Of a stretch of DNA of 64,000 nucleotides, positions 60,323 through 64,000 are shown piece by piece; position 1 is the stretch's first letter, and every line of letters begins with the position of its first letter. The position numbers and the translations under genes are program-made. Source of the stretch: Sideroxydans lithotrophicus (lineage in GTDB: Bacteria; Pseudomonadota; Gammaproteobacteria; Burkholderiales; Gallionellaceae). The stretch is from positions 186,001 to 250,000 of the forward strand of contig DYJI01000001.1 in NCBI GenBank assembly GCA_020723185.1, written 5' to 3'. The notes beneath the pieces are model-generated. The model worked only from the letters and a program-made list of their open reading frames with translations. It was not told the DNA's origin and did no database searches.

Positions 60323-60940
60323 CTATTTCCTGCCTGCGATCACCAGACTTCTTGATGCATCAAGTCCCGGCACTTGCAACGAGATGATTTGGTCAACTTT
60401 ATATTGGCTGGGAATGCTTTCTTCCAGTTTCCCCTTCATGGCAGCCCAGCGTCCCGTCGGGGCCAGCAACCTCTCGGTCAGGCTGAAAAAATTCCCAATC
60501 TCGGCAAATGCCCGGGAAATAATCCCGTCGTACCGTCCATCTTCCTTCCAATCCTCAACCCTGCCGGTATTTACGCGTACGTTCTTCAACCCGAGCCGAA
60601 TGACTGCCTGTTGCACGAATCCCGTTTTTTTTGAATTGCTGTCCAGCAATGTAAACTCCCAATCAGGACGCATGATAGCCAGCACTATTCCTGGCAGCCC
60701 TCCGCCGCATCCCACATCCAGCCATTTGCCAGCCCACAGATGCGGCAGTATTGCCAGACTATCCAACAGATGGTAAGTCACCATTTCTGGACCGCTTTTG
60801 ATCGCGGTCAAGTTGTACACTTTATTCCATTTCTGCATCAAGGCCATATATTGGAGTAACTTCGCCTGGGCGTCTGCACTCAGCTCCATGCCTAATTTCT
60901 CCGCGCCAGCGATCAGTATTTGGCGCTCACTCTGCATCAT
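60323..60940 (-). CDS. rsmG: 16S rRNA (guanine527-N7)-methyltransferase RsmG (GidB)
   Basis: Methylates G527 of 16S rRNA; its loss gives low-level streptomycin resistance in other bacteria. About 205 residues. [31 protein letters not shown] is the family N-terminal part, and [30 protein letters not shown] the SAM site; [13 protein letters not shown] follows. ATG 60940 or 60937 are both usable. The start overlaps the mnmG end by 14 nt. Confidence 0.95.
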   Translation of the reverse strand: MMQSERQILIAGAEKLGMELSADAQAKLLQYMALMQKWNKVYNLTAIKSGPEMVTYHLLDSLAILPHLWAGKWLDVGCGGGLPGIVLAIMRPDWEFTLLDSNSKKTGFVQQAVIRLGLKNVRVNTGRVEDWKEDGRYDGIISRAFAEIGNFFSLTERLLAPTGRWAAMKGKLEESIPSQYKVDQIISLQVPGLDASRSLVIAGRK

Positions 60941-62831
60941 TGCCACCCGAACGGATTGTACGAAACCCTCGCTTCAGATGAACCAGCAACAATGCAATAT
61001 CGGCCGGGGTAATTCCCGAGATGCGGCTCGCATGGCCTATCGTTTCCGGCTTTTGCAGATTCAATCTCTGTTGCGCCTCGATGGATAAGGCCCTCACCTC
61101 TCGATAGTCCAACGTCAAGGGAAGCTCCAGATTCTCTTGGGAAGCCTGCTGTTGCACCTCTTGATTCTGTTTGGTGATGTAGCCCTGATATTTGGCACAG
61201 ATCTCCACCTGCTGGGCCACAACCTCTTCCGCCACACCTGGGCCGCTATTCGGTAATGACATCAATGCGTCGTAACTCACCTCCGGACGTCGCAATAGAT
61301 CGTACAAAGAGTATTCTCGTTCGACCGGCTTTCCCAAGACACGAATCGCGTGTTCTTCACTCAGGATCGCAGGGTTGAGCCAAGTGCTTTTCAGGCGCTG
61401 CTCCTCGCGTTCAATCGCCTCGCGTTTCTCGTTGAAGGCCCTCCAGCGCGCCTCACCCACCACCCCCAGATTCCAGCCAACTTCAGTCAACCGCAGGTCC
61501 GCATTGTCCTCGCGCAGCTGGAGCCTGTATTCAGCCCGACTCGTGAACATTCGATATGGCTCCGTCACGCCCCTAGCCGTCAGATCATCGACCATCACAC
61601 CGATGTATGCTTCGTTGCGCTTTGGAATCCAAGCTTCTTTCTCGCTTGCATATCGAGCTGCATTAATCCCCGCTAGCAGACCTTGTGCGGCCGCCTCTTC
61701 ATAACCCGTTGTGCCATTGATCTGCCCGGCAAAGAACAAACCCGCCATTGCCTTGGTTTCCAACGATCTTTTTAGACCTCTGGGATCGAAGTAGTCGTAC
61801 TCTATGGCATAGCCGGGGCGCAAAATATGCGCATTTTCAAGGCCCTTGATCGAGCGTACCAATGCTATCTGCACATCAAAGGGAAGGCTGGTCGATATTC
61901 CGTTGGGATAGATCTCATGTGTCTGCAAGCCTTCCGGTTCAAGAAATATCTGATGGGAATCTTTGCCGGCAAACCGGGTTATCTTATCCTCGACGGAAGG
62001 GCAATAGCGCGGCCCCACACCCTCGATCACGCCCGTGAACATCGGGGAGCGATCCAGCCCTCCTCGAATGATCTCATGGGTTCTTTCGTTGGTTTCCGTG
62101 ATCCAGCATGGCATCTGTCGCGGATGCTGGGCGGCTTTACCCATGAATGAGAACACCGGGGGCGGATCATCACCCCACTGTTCCTTCATGACTGAGTAAT
62201 CGACAGTGCGTCCATCAATTCTGGGGGGGGTACCGGTTTTCAGCCGACCGACCGGCATCCCCAACTCGCGGAGTTGCTCGGCTAGCGCAATCGAGGGGGG
62301 ATCCCCCGCTCGCCCAGCCGAATAATTCGATTGGCCCACATGTATCAGGCCGGACAAAAAGGTCCCCGCCGTCAGGACGACGCTATTGGCTGAAAAACGA
62401 ATCCCCGCTTGGGTAATTACACCCTCTACCTTATTTGTGTTGATGATCAAGGCGTCCACCGCCTGCTGGAACAGCCATAGATTCTCTTGGGTTTCCAAGC
62501 GTGAGCGTATGGCTTGTTTATACAGCAATCTATCAGCCTGCGCTCTGGTTGCCCTGACTGCTGGACCTTTGCTGGCATTCAAAATTCGAAATTGAATACC
62601 GCCCTCATCCGTCGCCGCAGCCATGGCACCATCGAGTGCATCAACCTCTTTGACCAGATGGCCCTTGCCAATCCCGCCAATCGATGGATTGCAGGACATC
62701 TGACCCAAGGTTTCTATATTGTGGCTAAGCAACAACGTCTTGCAACCCGCTCGAGCACTTGCTAGTGCCGCCTCGGTCCCCGCATGACCGCCGCCAACAA
62801 TGATCACATCAAATTTATTCGGATAATCCAT
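60927..62831 (-). CDS. mnmG: tRNA uridine 5-carboxymethylaminomethyl modification enzyme MnmG (GidA)
   Basis: FAD enzyme that, with MnmE, builds the cmnm5 group at U34 of several tRNAs. The 634 residues begin [29 protein letters not shown] (dinucleotide motif) and contain [63 protein letters not shown] and [17 protein letters not shown] 62831 is chosen; a GTG three codons upstream lacks support. It is first gene downstream of parS and its promoter, in line with mnmE on the other side. Confidence 0.97.
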   Translation of the reverse strand: MDYPNKFDVIIVGGGHAGTEAALASARAGCKTLLLSHNIETLGQMSCNPSIGGIGKGHLVKEVDALDGAMAAATDEGGIQFRILNASKGPAVRATRAQADRLLYKQAIRSRLETQENLWLFQQAVDALIINTNKVEGVITQAGIRFSANSVVLTAGTFLSGLIHVGQSNYSAGRAGDPPSIALAEQLRELGMPVGRLKTGTPPRIDGRTVDYSVMKEQWGDDPPPVFSFMGKAAQHPRQMPCWITETNERTHEIIRGGLDRSPMFTGVIEGVGPRYCPSVEDKITRFAGKDSHQIFLEPEGLQTHEIYPNGISTSLPFDVQIALVRSIKGLENAHILRPGYAIEYDYFDPRGLKRSLETKAMAGLFFAGQINGTTGYEEAAAQGLLAGINAARYASEKEAWIPKRNEAYIGVMVDDLTARGVTEPYRMFTSRAEYRLQLREDNADLRLTEVGWNLGVVGEARWRAFNEKREAIEREEQRLKSTWLNPAILSEEHAIRVLGKPVEREYSLYDLLRRPEVSYDALMSLPNSGPGVAEEVVAQQVEICAKYQGYITKQNQEVQQQASQENLELPLTLDYREVRALSIEAQQRLNLQKPETIGHASRISGITPADIALLLVHLKRGFRTIRSGGNDAE

Positions 62832-62858
62832 CGTATTCACGAATCAAAAGGGGGGCGC

Positions 62859-62886
62859 ATCTTACATCAGGGCGATCCAACCACAA
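62859..62886 (-). promoter_or_regulatory. Predicted promoter of the mnmG-rsmG-parAB transcript
   Basis: On the minus strand, -35 TTGTGG (62881-62886, three of six) and -10 TAAGAT (62859-62864, four of six) are spaced by 16 bp, with +1 near 62852 and a leader of about 20 nt. The edge of the parS palindrome is only 5 bp upstream of the -35, so bound or spreading ParB could cover the promoter. Confidence 0.45.
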
Positions 62887-62891
62887 AACCA

Positions 62892-62907
62892 TGTTTCACG
62901 TGAAACA
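62892..62907. promoter_or_regulatory. parS: parS centromere site (perfect 16-bp palindrome)
   Basis: TGTTTCACGTGAAACA is an exact copy of the widely conserved chromosomal parS consensus bound by ParB. It lies in the 89-bp gap between mnmE and mnmG, 2.6 kb from parAB, where origin-proximal parS sites are expected. It is palindromic, so has no strand. Confidence 0.95.
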
Positions 62908-62920
62908 ATTGTGTTTCGCT

Positions 62921-64000
62921 CTATTTACCTATGCAAAACTTCCCGAAAATTTCGCCCAACAGGTCGTCAGCAACGAATTCTCCGGTAATCTGGTTAAGCT
63001 CGTTTTGGGCGTAGCGCAACGATTCTGCGAACAACTCCAGTTGGCCGCACAAGTTCTCTGCACCTCGCAGGGCTGTCACTGTCTGGGATATCGCATCCAT
63101 ATGCCTGGTCCTGGCCATGTATATGCCTTCTTCCCGGCGCCAGCCTACGGCGCTGAGAATGGCTTCCTTTAGAAGCTCCACACCCTCTCCCGTCTTGGCG
63201 GAAAGGAACACCCGCGTCGTCCCGCCATGTCGCTCGATAGAAGCAGGTGCACCAGTTAGGTCGATCTTGTTATGGACGAATATCGTTGGGGTAGCGCAGT
63301 CTTGCATTTCCGCCGCAACCATGTTTTTCGCTGTTACTGCGCTTGTTTCGTCTATCAACAGGATGATCAGGTCGGCTTTGTCTATGCTTTGGCGAGCTCG
63401 AACGATACCCATCTGCTCCAGCACATCTTCGGTTTCGCGTATTCCCGCTGTATCGACCAGATGGATCGGCACCCCTTCGATCTGCAAAGCTTGCCGTATG
63501 GTATCCCGTGTCGTGCCGGGGATATCACTCACCAGCGCCACTTCCTCGCCTGAAAGCAGATTCAGCAAGCTAGACTTTCCCGCATTGGGCGCGCCGATCA
63601 AAACGACCTGGGCACCTTCCCGCAATATATTTCCTTGCGTAGCCAATGACTGTATATGCTCCAGCTCACCCCTCAAGGCACCCAAATCTGTCTGCAGCCG
63701 CCCGGAATCAACCGTCACAACGCCTTCTTCTTCAGGGAAGTCCAAGCTGGCCTCAACGAACACTCTCAAACGTATGATTTTTTCCAGAACGGAGGTTATG
63801 GCCCTAGAGAATTCACCATTAAGAGATCGAACCGCGCTTTTCGCCGCTTGTTGTGTGGTCGCTGCTATCAAGTCTGCAATGCTTTCTGCTTGGGCCAAAT
63901 CAAGCTTGCCATTCAAGAATGCGCGTTGGCTGAACTCTCCGGGCTGGGCCAGGCGCGCCCCAAGACTGATACAACGATGCAGGATGGACTGCATAACTGC
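62921..64000 (-). CDS. mnmE: tRNA modification GTPase MnmE (TrmE), N-terminus beyond window
   Basis: Partner of MnmG in tRNA U34 modification. The last 360 or so residues are present; the frame continues past the right edge, so roughly the first 90 residues (folate-binding domain start) are missing. Seen: FSQRAFLNGKLDLAQAESIADLI, the GTPase boxes GAPNAGKSSLLN (G1), DTAGIRETED (G3) and VHNKIDL (G4), and the C-terminal CIGK whose cysteine is required for activity. On the far side, yidC-rnpA-rpmH-dnaA would be expected but are not visible. Confidence 0.96.
   Translation of the reverse strand, partial: AVMQSILHRCISLGARLAQPGEFSQRAFLNGKLDLAQAESIADLIAATTQQAAKSAVRSLNGEFSRAITSVLEKIIRLRVFVEASLDFPEEEGVVTVDSGRLQTDLGALRGELEHIQSLATQGNILREGAQVVLIGAPNAGKSSLLNLLSGEEVALVSDIPGTTRDTIRQALQIEGVPIHLVDTAGIRETEDVLEQMGIVRARQSIDKADLIILLIDETSAVTAKNMVAAEMQDCATPTIFVHNKIDLTGAPASIERHGGTTRVFLSAKTGEGVELLKEAILSAVGWRREEGIYMARTRHMDAISQTVTALRGAENLCGQLELFAESLRYAQNELNQITGEFVADDLLGEIFGKFCIGK

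Noticed and set aside
62891-63172. A small plus-strand frame starting within parS
   Set aside because: Its start is the parS palindrome by chance and the rest is antisense to mnmE, which has full family motifs.

Overview
The window is ordinary, gene-dense chromosome from a betaproteobacterium, and its right end lies beside the replication origin. Taxonomic hints are the rsmI/lpoA-yraN-SIS-dolP block, DUF971 next to ubiE, the algH-ruvX-pyrB-pyrX run, a Pil-Chp system, and the order mnmE-mnmG-rsmG-parA-parB-atpIBEFHAGDC-glmU-glmS. A Nitrosomonadales/Gallionellaceae-type organism is my best guess from general resemblance; I ran no search. I count 68 protein-coding genes (one cut by the right edge) and no rRNA, tRNA, insertion sequence, prophage or CRISPR array. 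No gap between genes exceeds about 145 bp.

Left part (1-24.4 kb). ntrBC (nitrogen two-component system) comes first. A leftward set follows: a secreted phosphoesterase, a four-cysteine mini-protein, a PhnA-type zinc-ribbon protein, and the run lpoA-yraN-gmhA/diaA-dolP-hldE(C)-DUF971-ubiE, which serves cell-wall synthesis, outer-membrane integrity, LPS heptose and quinone synthesis. Divergent from it are rsmI, an RND efflux pair (acrAB-like), pyrC, and a four-gene operon (CheX-like phosphatase, gamma-carbonic anhydrase fold, unknown, DUF2288). Next is a polyphosphate block (two-domain PPK2, sixA, histone-H1-like protein, ppk1) with yggX and argA, then a small membrane protein, a tautomerase and rsmE.

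Middle (24.4-47.4 kb). A thioredoxin-fold protein and trkAH (K+ uptake) precede the type IV pilus chemosensory operon pilG-pilH-pilI-pilJ-pilL. A photolyase faces it. Then comes algH-ruvX-pyrB-pyrX, where pyrX is a catalytically dead dihydroorotase and the active enzyme is pyrC at 13.5 kb. prlC, a glutaredoxin-like protein, xth, rluA, a Tim44-domain protein and ubiB follow.

Right part (47.4-64 kb). Everything points leftward, as expected for highly expressed genes transcribed away from an origin beyond the right edge. An orphan ParA, glmS and glmU are followed by a terminator that closes the complete F1Fo ATP synthase operon. That operon runs on without a real gap from mnmG-rsmG-parA-parB. 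A perfect 16-bp parS site (62892-62907) sits between mnmE and mnmG, just upstream of a likely mnmG promoter.

I found no clearly new multi-gene system. The observations most worth checking are parS beside the mnmG promoter, a perfect 12-bp hairpin over the pyrC start region that would bury its ribosome site, a predicted leaderless transcript for algH, a symmetric one-heptad shortening of the AcrA-like hairpin, a CxxxC glutaredoxin-like protein, the polyphosphate/H1-like block, and the compact CheX/carbonic-anhydrase operon.
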